64,000 nt of DNA, from NCBI RefSeq assembly GCF_000745775.1, contig NZ_JQJY01000008.1, positions 347,056-411,055 of the forward strand, given 5' to 3'. Of this stretch, positions 56,304-64,000 are shown piece after piece; within the stretch, counting starts at the first letter, position 1, and the number at the start of each line of letters is the position of its first letter. Origin of the DNA: Flavobacterium sp. ASV13 (GTDB lineage Bacteria; Bacteroidota; Bacteroidia; Flavobacteriales; Flavobacteriaceae). The notes below the pieces were generated by a model. It was given only the letters and a program-made list of their open reading frames with translations. It made no database searches and was not told where the DNA came from. The position numbers were made by a program, and so were the translations under genes.

Positions 56304-57158
56304 ATGAGATTTATTGGTAAGTTTTTGGCATTAGGTATCGTCTTAATGCTTCTTTTTAGTTTTGTAAATTACAAGCAAAGATTTTCATCTTCTGAAGATT
56401 ATAAATTGGTCTGGGCAGATGAGTTCAATAAAAATGGTCTTCCAAATGAAAAGAATTGGAGTTACGAAACAGGTTTTGTGAGAAACCAAGAAGATCAATG
56501 GTATCAAAAAGAAAATGCCTACTGCAAAGATGGTTTTTTGATTATTGAAGCCAGAAAAGAAAACAGAGCAAATCCGAATTTTATTTCTAAAAATCATCGT
56601 GACTGGAAAAAACAAAGAGATTCTATAAAAGTCACTTCTTCATGTTTACTCACACAGGGAAAACATTCCTGGCAATATGGCCGATTCGAAATGCGGGCTA
56701 AAATTCCGGTAAAAAACGGAATGTGGCCGGCCTTTTGGACTTTGGGCATAGATGGAAATTGGCCTGCAAACGGAGAGATTGATATTATGGAATATTACAC
56801 CGGAAAAATATTAGCTAACGCCGCCTGGAAATCAGACAAACAAAATGTTGCCTGGGATAGCGAAATAAAAAAATTGACTGATTTTAAAGATAATTCATGG
56901 GCAGATAAGTTTCACATCTGGAGAATGGATTGGGATGCCGATGCGATTAAATTATATGTTGACAATGAGTTACTGAATGAAATTAGTGTAAAAGATGCTA
57001 ATCAAAATACAGATCAAAAAATATTTCCGTTTCAGCAGCCGCATTATTTATTGGTCAATTTGGCTGTTGGCGGAATAAATGGCGGGAAACTCACACCAGA
57101 AAGTTTCCCGTCAAAATACATAATAGATTATATCAGGGTTTATCAAAAAAAGAATTAA
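56304..57158 (+). CDS. Glycoside hydrolase family 16 enzyme
   Basis: The product has 284 residues, with an N-terminal hydrophobic signal or anchor (FLALGIVLMLLFSFV). The GH16 fold starts at LVWADEFNKNGLPNEKNWSYE. The catalytic signature is GEIDIMEYY (E-x-D-x-x-E), preceded by GMWPAFWTLG and followed by LLVNLAVGG and YIIDYIRVYQ. The residues after the signature (TGKILANAAW) differ from the HGT-x-H type motif of laminarinases, so a substrate other than laminarin is likely; an endo-beta-1,3-galactanase would fit the locus. The GH43 gene starts 2 bp after its stop, so translation is coupled. Confidence 0.9.
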   Translation: MRFIGKFLALGIVLMLLFSFVNYKQRFSSSEDYKLVWADEFNKNGLPNEKNWSYETGFVRNQEDQWYQKENAYCKDGFLIIEARKENRANPNFISKNHRDWKKQRDSIKVTSSCLLTQGKHSWQYGRFEMRAKIPVKNGMWPAFWTLGIDGNWPANGEIDIMEYYTGKILANAAWKSDKQNVAWDSEIKKLTDFKDNSWADKFHIWRMDWDADAIKLYVDNELLNEISVKDANQNTDQKIFPFQQPHYLLVNLAVGGINGGKLTPESFPSKYIIDYIRVYQKKN

Positions 57159-57160
57159 AA

Positions 57161-58288
57161 ATGAGATTAAAATATTCGATAATTATAAGTTTTATATGCG
57201 CCATAATGTTCAGTCAAAACAAAGAATTTGAGCCAGGAAAACTATGGAAAGATACTGATGGAGCTCATATTAATGCGCACGGCGGTGGAATTCTTTTTGT
57301 TGACGGAACTTATTATTGGTATGGAGAACATAAAACAGAAGGTAAAGGAGGAAATACATCCTTGGTAGGTTTCAGTTGCTATTCTTCCAAAGATTTATAC
57401 AATTGGAAAAATGAGGGAATCGTTTTAAAAGCAGAAGAAAATCCGAATTCCGAAATAACCAAAGGTTGCATAATGGAACGCCCAAAAGTGATTTTCAATG
57501 AAAAAACGAAAAAATATCTGATGTGGTTTCATTTAGAATTAAAAAATCAAGGTTATAATGCGGCAAAAGCGGCAGTTGCAATAAGTGATAATCCAAAAGG
57601 TCCTTTTAAATATTATAAATCATATCGTCCCAATAAAGGAGTTTGGCCAATGAATTTTAAAGAGGAAAATAAAACGTCTTCTCCAAATGAAGATAAGTTA
57701 AAATCTTGGAGTTCAGAATGGCTAAATGCTGTAAACGACGGAATGTTGGTTCGTAGGGATTTCAAAAAAGGTCAAATGTCAAGAGACATGACAGTTTATG
57801 TGGATGAAAATCAAAAAGCATATTTAATTCATTCTTCTGAAGATAATTTGACGCTTCATATTTCAGAACTTACCGATGACTATTTGGATTTTACAGAAAA
57901 ATGGGCAAGAATGGCACCTGCAGGACACAATGAGGCTCCAGCTATTTTTAAAAAAGACGGAATCTATTACATGATAACTTCGGGTTGTACAGGTTGGGAT
58001 CCAAACGAAGCGCGTTCTTTCTCTTCAAAATCGATTTTTGGACCTTGGAAATCATTGGGAAATCCATGTATAGGTGAAGATTCGGCACTGACATTTCATT
58101 CACAAAGCACTTATATTTTACCTATCTTCGGAAAAAAAGACCAATTTATTTTTATGGCCGATCGTTGGAAACCAGAAAACCCAATTGACGGAAGTTATAT
58201 TTGGCTTCCAATTACCATTACAAATGAAAAACCGGTTTTAAAGTGGGCAGAGAAATGGAATTTGAACACTTTTACAGAAAACCAATAA
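57161..58288 (+). CDS. Glycoside hydrolase family 43, exo-beta-1,3-galactanase-like
   Basis: The product has 375 residues, with a signal peptide ending at MFSQ. The start of the five-bladed propeller reads KDTDGAHINAHGGGILF and YYWYGEHKT, a hallmark of the GH43 branch that includes exo-beta-1,3-galactanases (subfamily 24). The residues used by that branch appear as Glu in MERPKVIFN, Glu in GHNEAPAIFKKDGIYYMITSG and Gln in FHSQSTYIL; the usual GH43 base Asp of other subfamilies is not obvious. This supports cleavage of the beta-1,3-galactan backbone from the end. Spacing to the GH16 gene is 2 bp. The subfamily call rests on motif memory. Confidence 0.88.
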   Translation: MRLKYSIIISFICAIMFSQNKEFEPGKLWKDTDGAHINAHGGGILFVDGTYYWYGEHKTEGKGGNTSLVGFSCYSSKDLYNWKNEGIVLKAEENPNSEITKGCIMERPKVIFNEKTKKYLMWFHLELKNQGYNAAKAAVAISDNPKGPFKYYKSYRPNKGVWPMNFKEENKTSSPNEDKLKSWSSEWLNAVNDGMLVRRDFKKGQMSRDMTVYVDENQKAYLIHSSEDNLTLHISELTDDYLDFTEKWARMAPAGHNEAPAIFKKDGIYYMITSGCTGWDPNEARSFSSKSIFGPWKSLGNPCIGEDSALTFHSQSTYILPIFGKKDQFIFMADRWKPENPIDGSYIWLPITITNEKPVLKWAEKWNLNTFTENQ

Positions 58289-58356
58289 AATGAGTTGTAA
58301 GTATCTGTAAATTTATAAACTAGAAGTTGGTAACTCAGGATGTTATTTTAAAAATT

Positions 58357-59388
58357 ATGAAAATGAAAACACAGCAAAATTATTTGAAACAGAAATCACG
58401 TCTTGTTTTTTCGATGTTTATATGTCTTTTATATTTTTCAACAACACATGCTCAGAAAAAGAGACCAATAAAAGAAGCTGTTCCATTAGATTCGATTAGA
58501 TTGAGTGATCCAGCTATTTTAGCAGATAAGAAAACCAATATGTATTATATGACTGGTACAGGCGGATTACTCTGGAAAAGCAAAGATTTAAAATTATGGA
58601 GCGGTCCTTATGAAATTGCCAAAACAGATCCAAATTCCTGGATGGGACCAAATCCCATGATTTGGGCAGCAGAATTTCATCAGTTTAAAAATAAATATTA
58701 CTACTTCGCCACTTTTACAAATAGAGACAAAATAATAGATACGGTTGCCGGTAATACTATTGAGCGTCGTGCGAGTCATATTTTGGTTAGCGATAATGCT
58801 CAGGGGCCTTATTTGCCAATGAAAGATGACATTTATTTACCTGCTAATAAACCAACTTTGGATGGCACATTTTGGGTTGATAAGAATGGGAAACCATATA
58901 TGATCTATTGTTATGAGTGGCTACAAAATGGCAATGGAACTATTGAAAAAATAGAACTTAAACCAGATTTAAGTGGTTCAATCGGAGAAGGAAAATTGCT
59001 TTTTAAAGCAAGCGATTCCCCTTGGAGCAGAGAAAAAGACGCTAAGGGAAATGACAAACCGAATAAAGTTACAGATGGTCCTTATTTGTTTAAAACAGGT
59101 TCTGGTCGTTTAGGAATGATCTGGACGAGTTGGATATATGATGTTTATACACAAGGAGTAGCTTATTCTAAAAACGGTACTTTAGACGGCCCATGGATTC
59201 AGGAAAAAGATCCTATTACACCTCCAAATTTTGGTCATGGAATGTTATTTAAAACCTTCGATGGCAAATGGTTGATGTCAGTTCATAGTCATAAAAAAGT
59301 TGATGGTAAAACAGTCAGAATTCCGAAATTTTTTGAAGTAGATTTATCTGGAGATAAATTAGTAGTATTAAAACCTTATTTGCCATAG
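58357..59388 (+). CDS. Glycoside hydrolase family 43 enzyme
   Basis: The product has 344 residues from the ATG at 58357. An in-frame TTG at 58327 would add ten residues and spoil the signal peptide, which ends at THAQ. The propeller has DSIRLSDPAILADKKTNMYY (base Asp), WAAEFHQFKNKYYYFATF, a middle Asp in DGTFWVDKNGKPYMIY and the acid region TDGPYLFKTGSGRLGMIW. In this group the position often written E-G-P reads D-G-P. Substrates of such enzymes are often arabinose- or galactose-containing side chains. It lies 68 bp after the first GH43 and probably shares its transcript. Confidence 0.88.
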   Translation: MKMKTQQNYLKQKSRLVFSMFICLLYFSTTHAQKKRPIKEAVPLDSIRLSDPAILADKKTNMYYMTGTGGLLWKSKDLKLWSGPYEIAKTDPNSWMGPNPMIWAAEFHQFKNKYYYFATFTNRDKIIDTVAGNTIERRASHILVSDNAQGPYLPMKDDIYLPANKPTLDGTFWVDKNGKPYMIYCYEWLQNGNGTIEKIELKPDLSGSIGEGKLLFKASDSPWSREKDAKGNDKPNKVTDGPYLFKTGSGRLGMIWTSWIYDVYTQGVAYSKNGTLDGPWIQEKDPITPPNFGHGMLFKTFDGKWLMSVHSHKKVDGKTVRIPKFFEVDLSGDKLVVLKPYLP

Positions 59389-59455
59389 AATACAATTAAG
59401 ATTCAATCAATCCTGAAAAGTAGATTTTATACAAAGAATTACAAAGTTTTTAAAA

Positions 59456-61471
59456 ATGAATAAATTAAGAGCATTCTTGTTTTTAGCGATTATTTTCGGC
59501 CAATCTTTATTTTCACAACAAAAAGAAAATACCGAGAATGTATTTCAGATAAAAAATCCTGATTTTAGTATTAGTCCTTATACAGGAATGACAAAACAGC
59601 ATTGGAGAGATGCGGCAATGTATTTGTTGGAAGGAGCATTTAGTTATGTTCATTCAATGGATGATCCGATGAAATTTCCCAAGCAAGAAGGAAAAAGTTA
59701 TCCAGCAAACGAAAATCAAGTTCCAACAGAAAAACTGGAAGGGCTATGCAGAACCTTATTTATAGCTTCGCCTTTATTAAAAGAAAACCCAAATTTAGTA
59801 ATCAATAATATTAAAGTTGCCTATTATTATCGATACCAAATAACAAAACTTACAGATCCAACAAGTCCGTCCTATATAGAGCCTCGAACTAAAAACGGTG
59901 GTCCAAGCCAAAAATTAGTTGAATTTGGAGCTTTGGCACTTTCGCTGATGACAAATCCGGATGTTTTGTGGAAACCGCTTCCACAAACGCAGAAAGATGA
60001 TTTAGCTAAAATAATGCTCAGTTACGGTGATGGCCCAACAGTAGATTCAAATTGGAAATTTTTCAACATTTTTGTTTTGAGTTTTTTCAAGGATCAAGGT
60101 TATAGCATTAACGAAAAATTACTCGTTGAATATTTAGAAAAATCATTAAAACATTATCGTGGCAATGGCTGGTATAATGATGCTCCAGCTTTTGACTATT
60201 ATAGTATGTGGGCTTTTCAAATGTATGGAACGATTTGGTCGGAGTTTTTTGGAAAGAAATATTATCCTGATTTTGCAGCAAAGTTCGCAACTAATTTCAA
60301 CGATTTAAAAGATAATTATCCATATTTGTTCAGCAAGAATGGCGAAATGATTATGTGGGGCAGAAGTATTAGTTATAGGACAGGAGCTGTAGTTCCTTTT
60401 CCTTTAATGGGATTCTATAATGATCCAAATACAAATTTTGGTTGGATGCGCAGAATTTCATCAGGAGTAATCAAACAATTTTTGACGCATCCTGATTTTA
60501 TGAAAGATAATGTGCCTACACTTGGTTTTTATGGCGAATTTGAACCGGCAGTACAAAATTACAGTTGTCGCGGAAGTGTATTTTGGATGGGGAAAATCTT
60601 CTTAGGTTTGCTGGTTCCAGATAATAATCCATTTTGGACGAGCAAAGAAAATAATGGCGATTGGGAAACGAAGTTTAAAAAAGATGAAGTTTACAATAAA
60701 TATCAGGGAGAATCTCAAATTTTGATCACAGATTATCCAAATATCGGAGCTTCAGAAGTTCGAGCGTGGTGCCATGAAAAAGTAAGTAGCGATTGGCAAA
60801 AGTTTCGTTCTACAGAAAACTACAACAGATTATCATATAACAGTGCTTTTCCTTGGCAAGCTGATGGTGAAAATGGAGAAGTTGCTATGAATTATGTTAT
60901 TAAGAATAAAAAAGACCAATGGGAAGCTTTTCGATTATATACATTTAAGAAGTTCGAAAACGGTATTTATTATAGAGATGCAGTTTTGGAAACAGATGAA
61001 AATATTCAGTTTGATTTAGTGGATATTCCTCTTCCTAACGGAATTTTAAGAGTAGATAAAAATAACAGTGATAAGCCAATCGAAATGCGATTAGGTCATT
61101 ATGCGCTGCCTAAATTAGAGAAAGAAATCATTACAACTAAAAAAACGATTGAAGGTAAAGAGGTTACGATTATCGACAATGGAAAATATCAATTAGCCAT
61201 GATTTCGCTTTTAGGATGGAATAAGTCTGAAATCGTAAATGCAAAAGGGCTTCATCCAGAAAGTAAGGAAAGCACAGTAATTAATGTTGCAGCAAATTCT
61301 CAATCAAATAAACCAGCTGTTTATGCAATTTTAATGCTTTGGAAAAAATCGGGTGAGAAATGGAATAATAAAGAACTGGTTCCACTAAAAGTTTCAGAAC
61401 AGACAAATGGAACGATTTCAGTAGAATTTAAAAACGGAACAAAGAAGCTAGTCGAATTTAATGCAAAATAG
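59456..61471 (+). CDS. DUF2264 domain-containing protein (long form)
   Basis: The product has 671 residues, with a signal peptide ending at LFSQ. The N-terminal toroid domain (about 30-400) carries WRDAAMYLLEGAF, LEGLCRTLFIASPLL, DGPTVDSNWKFFNIFVL, YNDAPAFDYYSMWAFQMYG and MIMWGRSISYRTGAV. These align in kind with the shorter DUF2264 protein at 43612. An additional C-terminal beta-rich domain (about 410-671) is unique to this long form. Some relatives in arabinogalactan loci are thought to act as beta-glucuronidases; here the presence of two members hints at two uronic-acid linkages. It lies 68 bp after GH43. Confidence 0.88.
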   Translation: MNKLRAFLFLAIIFGQSLFSQQKENTENVFQIKNPDFSISPYTGMTKQHWRDAAMYLLEGAFSYVHSMDDPMKFPKQEGKSYPANENQVPTEKLEGLCRTLFIASPLLKENPNLVINNIKVAYYYRYQITKLTDPTSPSYIEPRTKNGGPSQKLVEFGALALSLMTNPDVLWKPLPQTQKDDLAKIMLSYGDGPTVDSNWKFFNIFVLSFFKDQGYSINEKLLVEYLEKSLKHYRGNGWYNDAPAFDYYSMWAFQMYGTIWSEFFGKKYYPDFAAKFATNFNDLKDNYPYLFSKNGEMIMWGRSISYRTGAVVPFPLMGFYNDPNTNFGWMRRISSGVIKQFLTHPDFMKDNVPTLGFYGEFEPAVQNYSCRGSVFWMGKIFLGLLVPDNNPFWTSKENNGDWETKFKKDEVYNKYQGESQILITDYPNIGASEVRAWCHEKVSSDWQKFRSTENYNRLSYNSAFPWQADGENGEVAMNYVIKNKKDQWEAFRLYTFKKFENGIYYRDAVLETDENIQFDLVDIPLPNGILRVDKNNSDKPIEMRLGHYALPKLEKEIITTKKTIEGKEVTIIDNGKYQLAMISLLGWNKSEIVNAKGLHPESKESTVINVAANSQSNKPAVYAILMLWKKSGEKWNNKELVPLKVSEQTNGTISVEFKNGTKKLVEFNAK

Positions 61472-61536
61472 TTTTATAATGTGTTAAAAAATAGTATATT
61501 ACGTGAATTTGTTTAATGATATATTTAATTAACCAC

Positions 61537-62892
61537 ATGAATAAATTATATTTTCTTCTTTCCTTTTTATGGATAGTTTGCATTTATGGACAATCTAAAG
61601 AAGACGTGCAATTAGAAAAAAAATTGGACGAATTGCTTTCTTCTAAATTTAGCGCATCTGAGCCTGGTTGTGAAATATTGGTAGCAAAAAAAGGCGAGAT
61701 TGTTTATAAGAAAGCTTTTGGAAGTGCAAACCTTGAATTAAATGTGCCAATTAAGCCAGAAATGGTTTTTAAACTCGGATCAATAACTAAACAATTCACA
61801 GCTGTTGCTATTTTGCAATTGGTAGAGCAAGGTAAAATTTCTTTACAAGACAGCTTGCAGAAATTCGTTCCTGATTTCCCGTCAAATTCTAAAAAGATAA
61901 CTATTGAGAATCTATTGACACACACATCAGGAATAAGGGATTATATGCAGATTGATTATCCAGAACCTAATTTAGAAAGGAGAGATTTTGACCCGAAAGA
62001 ACTTATAGATCGTTTTAAAAATTTTCCATTAGAATTTGAGCCTGGGACGAAATATAAATATAGTAATTCAGGCTATTTTCTATTGGGGTATATTATTGAA
62101 AAAGTATCGGGCAAAAGTTATAAAACCTATCTGCAGGAAAACATCTTAAAACCATTAGATTTAAATCATATCTATTTTGATACTTCAAATGATATTATTC
62201 CCAATAGAGTCAACGGGTATCGAAAAGAAGGCGCAGAATTTAAAAATGCTGATTACTGGAGTATGACTATTGCTTATGCCGCAGGTGAATTGATTTCAAA
62301 TGTTGATGATTTATTAAAATGGAACAAAGGATTGTATTCATATAAAATCCTTAAAAAAGAAACTTTAGAAAAAGCATTTGTGCCTTTTAAATTGAAAGAT
62401 GGAAGCATGACAGAATATGGTTATGGCTGGATATTGAAAAATATAAATGGTATAAAATCAATAGAACATGGTGGAGCTATAACAGGATTTTTAAGTACTG
62501 AAATCTATTTTCCTAAAGAGGACGTTTTTGTCGCTGCATTATTTAATTGCGGGTGTGCTCCAAAGGATGAATTGTCAGTTGATATTACAAGTCTTGCATT
62601 GGGAAAAACATTCCAAAATGAAGTTAATGTAGATGCTGCTTTACTAAATGAATATATTGGTACTTATACATTGTCAATAGACAATAAAAGAAGTATTGAA
62701 ATTGTGAAAGAAAATGGGCATTTACTTGCTAAGATTTCAGGACAAGGAACTGTTCCTTTAATTTTTCAATCTGATGTAAAATTCCAGTTTAAGAATATTC
62801 TGGGTGCCGAATGTGAGTTTATAAAGGAAAATGGAAAAGTTACTAAATTTAATGTAAGTCAAAATGGGAACTTTGAATGGAAAAAAAATTAA
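61537..62892 (+). CDS. Serine hydrolase of the beta-lactamase class C / penicillin-binding protein family
   Basis: The product has 451 residues from the ATG at 61537, which gives a clean signal peptide (MNKLYFLLSFLWIVCIYGQ). An ATG seven codons upstream (61516) is less likely. Catalytic motifs are S-x-x-K in LGSITKQFT, Y-x-N in KYSNSGY and H-G-G in EHGGAITGF. A C-terminal lipocalin-like or DUF3471-like segment follows (about 355-451). Such proteins are esterases or peptidases more often than true beta-lactamases. At the end of PUL2 an esterase acting on acylated glycan is possible, but it may simply be a neighbour. Confidence 0.88.
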   Translation: MNKLYFLLSFLWIVCIYGQSKEDVQLEKKLDELLSSKFSASEPGCEILVAKKGEIVYKKAFGSANLELNVPIKPEMVFKLGSITKQFTAVAILQLVEQGKISLQDSLQKFVPDFPSNSKKITIENLLTHTSGIRDYMQIDYPEPNLERRDFDPKELIDRFKNFPLEFEPGTKYKYSNSGYFLLGYIIEKVSGKSYKTYLQENILKPLDLNHIYFDTSNDIIPNRVNGYRKEGAEFKNADYWSMTIAYAAGELISNVDDLLKWNKGLYSYKILKKETLEKAFVPFKLKDGSMTEYGYGWILKNINGIKSIEHGGAITGFLSTEIYFPKEDVFVAALFNCGCAPKDELSVDITSLALGKTFQNEVNVDAALLNEYIGTYTLSIDNKRSIEIVKENGHLLAKISGQGTVPLIFQSDVKFQFKNILGAECEFIKENGKVTKFNVSQNGNFEWKKN

Positions 62893-62898
62893 TAGACA

Positions 62899-63258
62899 TT
62901 AGTTGAGTGTTTCAGTACTTTCCATTCTTAAACAATGCTCAGTTCCAAGATAGAGTGGATTGCCATGTTTTTCAGACCAAAATCCATCAAGAACATCCCT
63001 GGTGATACATCTGTAAACAGCAACTCCTTTATAAGTTTTTCTATCGTCACCTTTATAATTAAAGTTAATTACTAAAATATTATCTTTAAAGAAACCTTTG
63101 CCTTTTTGTTCTTGGGTATTATTAATTAGCCAATGCGCAATAATTCGGTCGTTTTCATCTAACGACAAAGTTAAAACGCCTTTGTAGCTAATGTTGTTAC
63201 TTTCTTCCTGATTACTTCCTGAAATAGCATATCTGCCAACTAAATCCTGTATGTTCAT
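62899..63258 (-). CDS. Hypothetical protein
   Basis: The product is a 119-residue soluble protein, not recognised. It has an alternating strand pattern (YKGVLTLSLDENDRIIAHWLI, NILVINFNYKGDD, YKGVAVYRCITRDVLDGFW) that suggests a small beta-barrel or lipocalin-like fold. There is no signal peptide. It converges on the serine hydrolase gene with a 6-bp gap. Base composition is like that of its neighbours. Confidence 0.7.
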   Translation of the reverse strand: MNIQDLVGRYAISGSNQEESNNISYKGVLTLSLDENDRIIAHWLINNTQEQKGKGFFKDNILVINFNYKGDDRKTYKGVAVYRCITRDVLDGFWSEKHGNPLYLGTEHCLRMESTETLN

Positions 63259-63455
63259 TAATGGTATCTTTTTTAAGCAAAGATAAAATATATAATAATT
63301 GTATAGCTAGTTAAAGTTTGTTCATGTTTTCTATACATATATAAGGAAGAAATTATTTTATACTATAATATATATAAGTATAGCTTTTGCCAAGCTGAGT
63401 GGAGTGGAAGCTTTTCTAAGTTTAGACGATGGAGTTTTAAGATTGTTATTTATAA

Positions 63456-63535
63456 GGAGCTGTTTCCCGCTATCCGCTTCAATCTTTTGCTTTTTAAAGA
63501 AAAAAGCAAAAGGATTTCCGCTTCTATCGGGGCTA
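63456..63535. repeat. Hairpin element with direct repeats, of a kind found between Flavobacterium genes
   Basis: CCGCTTCAATC (63474-63484) and CCGCTTCTATC (63518-63528) are direct repeats flanking a perfect 12-bp hairpin, CTTTTGCTTTTT (63484-63495) with AAAAAGCAAAAG (63501-63512). The outer parts GGAGCTGTTTCCCGCTATC and TCGGGGCTA resemble a recurrent intergenic element that I recall from Flavobacterium genomes. A 65-codon frame across it is judged spurious. Role unknown; it may be a structured RNA or a mobile repeat. Confidence 0.55.
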
Positions 63536-63867
63536 TGGGAGATGTTTTCAGGAGAAATTTAGAGGAAGAAGAGAAGATTCCGGGTAAAAGAGAGCCTGAA
63601 AGGAAGAAAACCCAGGACTTTCGCGTCTTTCCGGGATCAAAACCGCCAAATATTCCAGTTCAAAAGGTTGTTTTTTGTTCATAAAAGAGGCCGAAAGATT
63701 AAAAACCCGCTAAAAGCTGCGGATGAAAACCCGGTAAAATCATGAAAACTGCACCATAATTCAGAAAAAGGCTACAGATGGGTAAAAATTTTTGGATTGT
63801 AAAGAATCTGTTATCAGTGAGTTAAGAAATAATCCGAAAAAAGATGAAAAAAACACATGGAAAAAGC

Positions 63868-63897
63868 TTGTATAACTGAATAAAGGTTCTACTTTTG
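63868..63897 (+). promoter_or_regulatory. Strong promoter, probable rRNA operon P1
   Basis: TTG (63868-63870) and TACTTTTG (63890-63897) match the flavobacterial -33/-7 consensus with 19 bp between them. The start region CACCCGCAACAACG and the downstream AGACGTTCACTGAAATG resemble leaders of 16S rRNA operons in Bacteroidetes. No RNA gene starts before base 64000, so the operon would be just outside. Confidence 0.6.
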
Positions 63898-63981
63898 CAC
63901 CCGCAACAACGAAAGACGTTCACTGAAATGCTGACAAGAATACGGAATCGGGATGAAAATTTTTTTTTCAAAAAAGATTTC

Positions 63982-64000
63982 GAAAAGCTTGTGAGATTCG
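63982..64000 (+). promoter_or_regulatory. Possible second promoter, cut by the window end
   Basis: AAAAGCTTGT (63983-63992) repeats the sequence around the first -33 box (63862-63871) 121 bp upstream. This suggests tandem promoters, as often seen before rRNA operons. The -7 part lies beyond the window. Confidence 0.4.

Noticed and set aside
61537..62892. True beta-lactamase resistance gene
   Set aside because: The S-x-x-K, Y-x-N and H-G-G motifs are shared with many esterases and peptidases; the extra C-terminal segment and the PUL context do not support an antibiotic-resistance role.
63487..63684. Open frame of 65 codons at the right end
   Set aside because: It lies across the hairpin repeat element, has no family resemblance and a composition dominated by Lys, Glu and Arg; judged a chance frame.
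1..64000. CRISPR array, tRNA genes, transposase or prophage genes
   Set aside because: No regularly spaced repeat-spacer pattern, no cloverleaf and no integrase, transposase or phage structural motif was seen in any frame or gap. The only array-like pattern is the domain duplication in the GH128-type gene.

Overview
The window looks like a chromosomal segment from a Flavobacterium-type bacterium (Bacteroidota). The DNA is AT-rich. Starts lack Shine-Dalgarno sites. Recognisable promoters follow the -33 TTG / -7 TANNTTTG pattern. There are two SusC/SusD pairs, a hybrid two-component regulator, and a type IX secretion (T9SS) C-terminal domain. No species can be named from sequence alone.

Layout. 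Positions 1-7357 carry general genes, mostly on the minus strand: a NarL-type response regulator (cut by the window edge) with its TPR-histidine kinase, an AAA+ ATPase, YggS, a MocR-type regulator converging on a DUF2024 gene, and a Tat-type dienelactone hydrolase. A PQQ-type sugar dehydrogenase lipoprotein follows (7573-8808).

Positions 8884-28986 form polysaccharide utilisation locus 1 (PUL1), all on the plus strand: GH97, mannose-6-phosphate isomerase, LacI regulator, SusC, SusD, GH2 beta-mannosidase, two GH92 alpha-mannosidases, GH125, a ROK sugar kinase and an N4-glycosylasparaginase. This set fits stripping of mannose-rich N-glycans or fungal mannoprotein down to the Asn-GlcNAc stub, then feeding mannose into glycolysis. 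Near-identical palindromes (consensus TTACTAAATCGTTTTAGTAA) sit before GH97, before lacI and before susC, so the LacI protein is the likely local regulator. The second GH92 has Gln where the family has its catalytic acid Glu, a change associated with cleavage of mannose-phosphate linkages. The beta-mannosidase appears to have lost its Ig-like domains.

Positions 29154-35812 are a mixed stretch: a DUF2490 protein, a lipoprotein of unknown function, a frameshifted remnant of a small membrane-protein gene, a WG-repeat-like protein, an EamA transporter, two GNAT acetyltransferases and a LysR regulator.

Positions 35943-62892 form PUL2, also all on the plus strand: GH2 beta-galactosidase, hybrid two-component regulator (HTCS), DUF2264 protein, GH105, SusC, SusD, a large T9SS-secreted GH128-type enzyme with a duplicated domain, GH16, two GH43 enzymes (the first resembling exo-beta-1,3-galactanases), a second DUF2264 protein and a serine hydrolase. 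The best guess is a beta-1,3-galactan of the type II arabinogalactan kind with uronic acid side groups; a beta-1,3-glucan is the alternative. Two PUL2 promoters share a pair of direct repeats 22 bp apart at a fixed distance from the -7 box, the best candidate for the HTCS binding site.

The right end (63259-64000) holds no convincing gene. It carries a hairpin element of a kind I recall as recurring between Flavobacterium genes, and a strong promoter with a GC-rich start region that resembles the leader of an rRNA operon; the RNA genes would lie just beyond the window.
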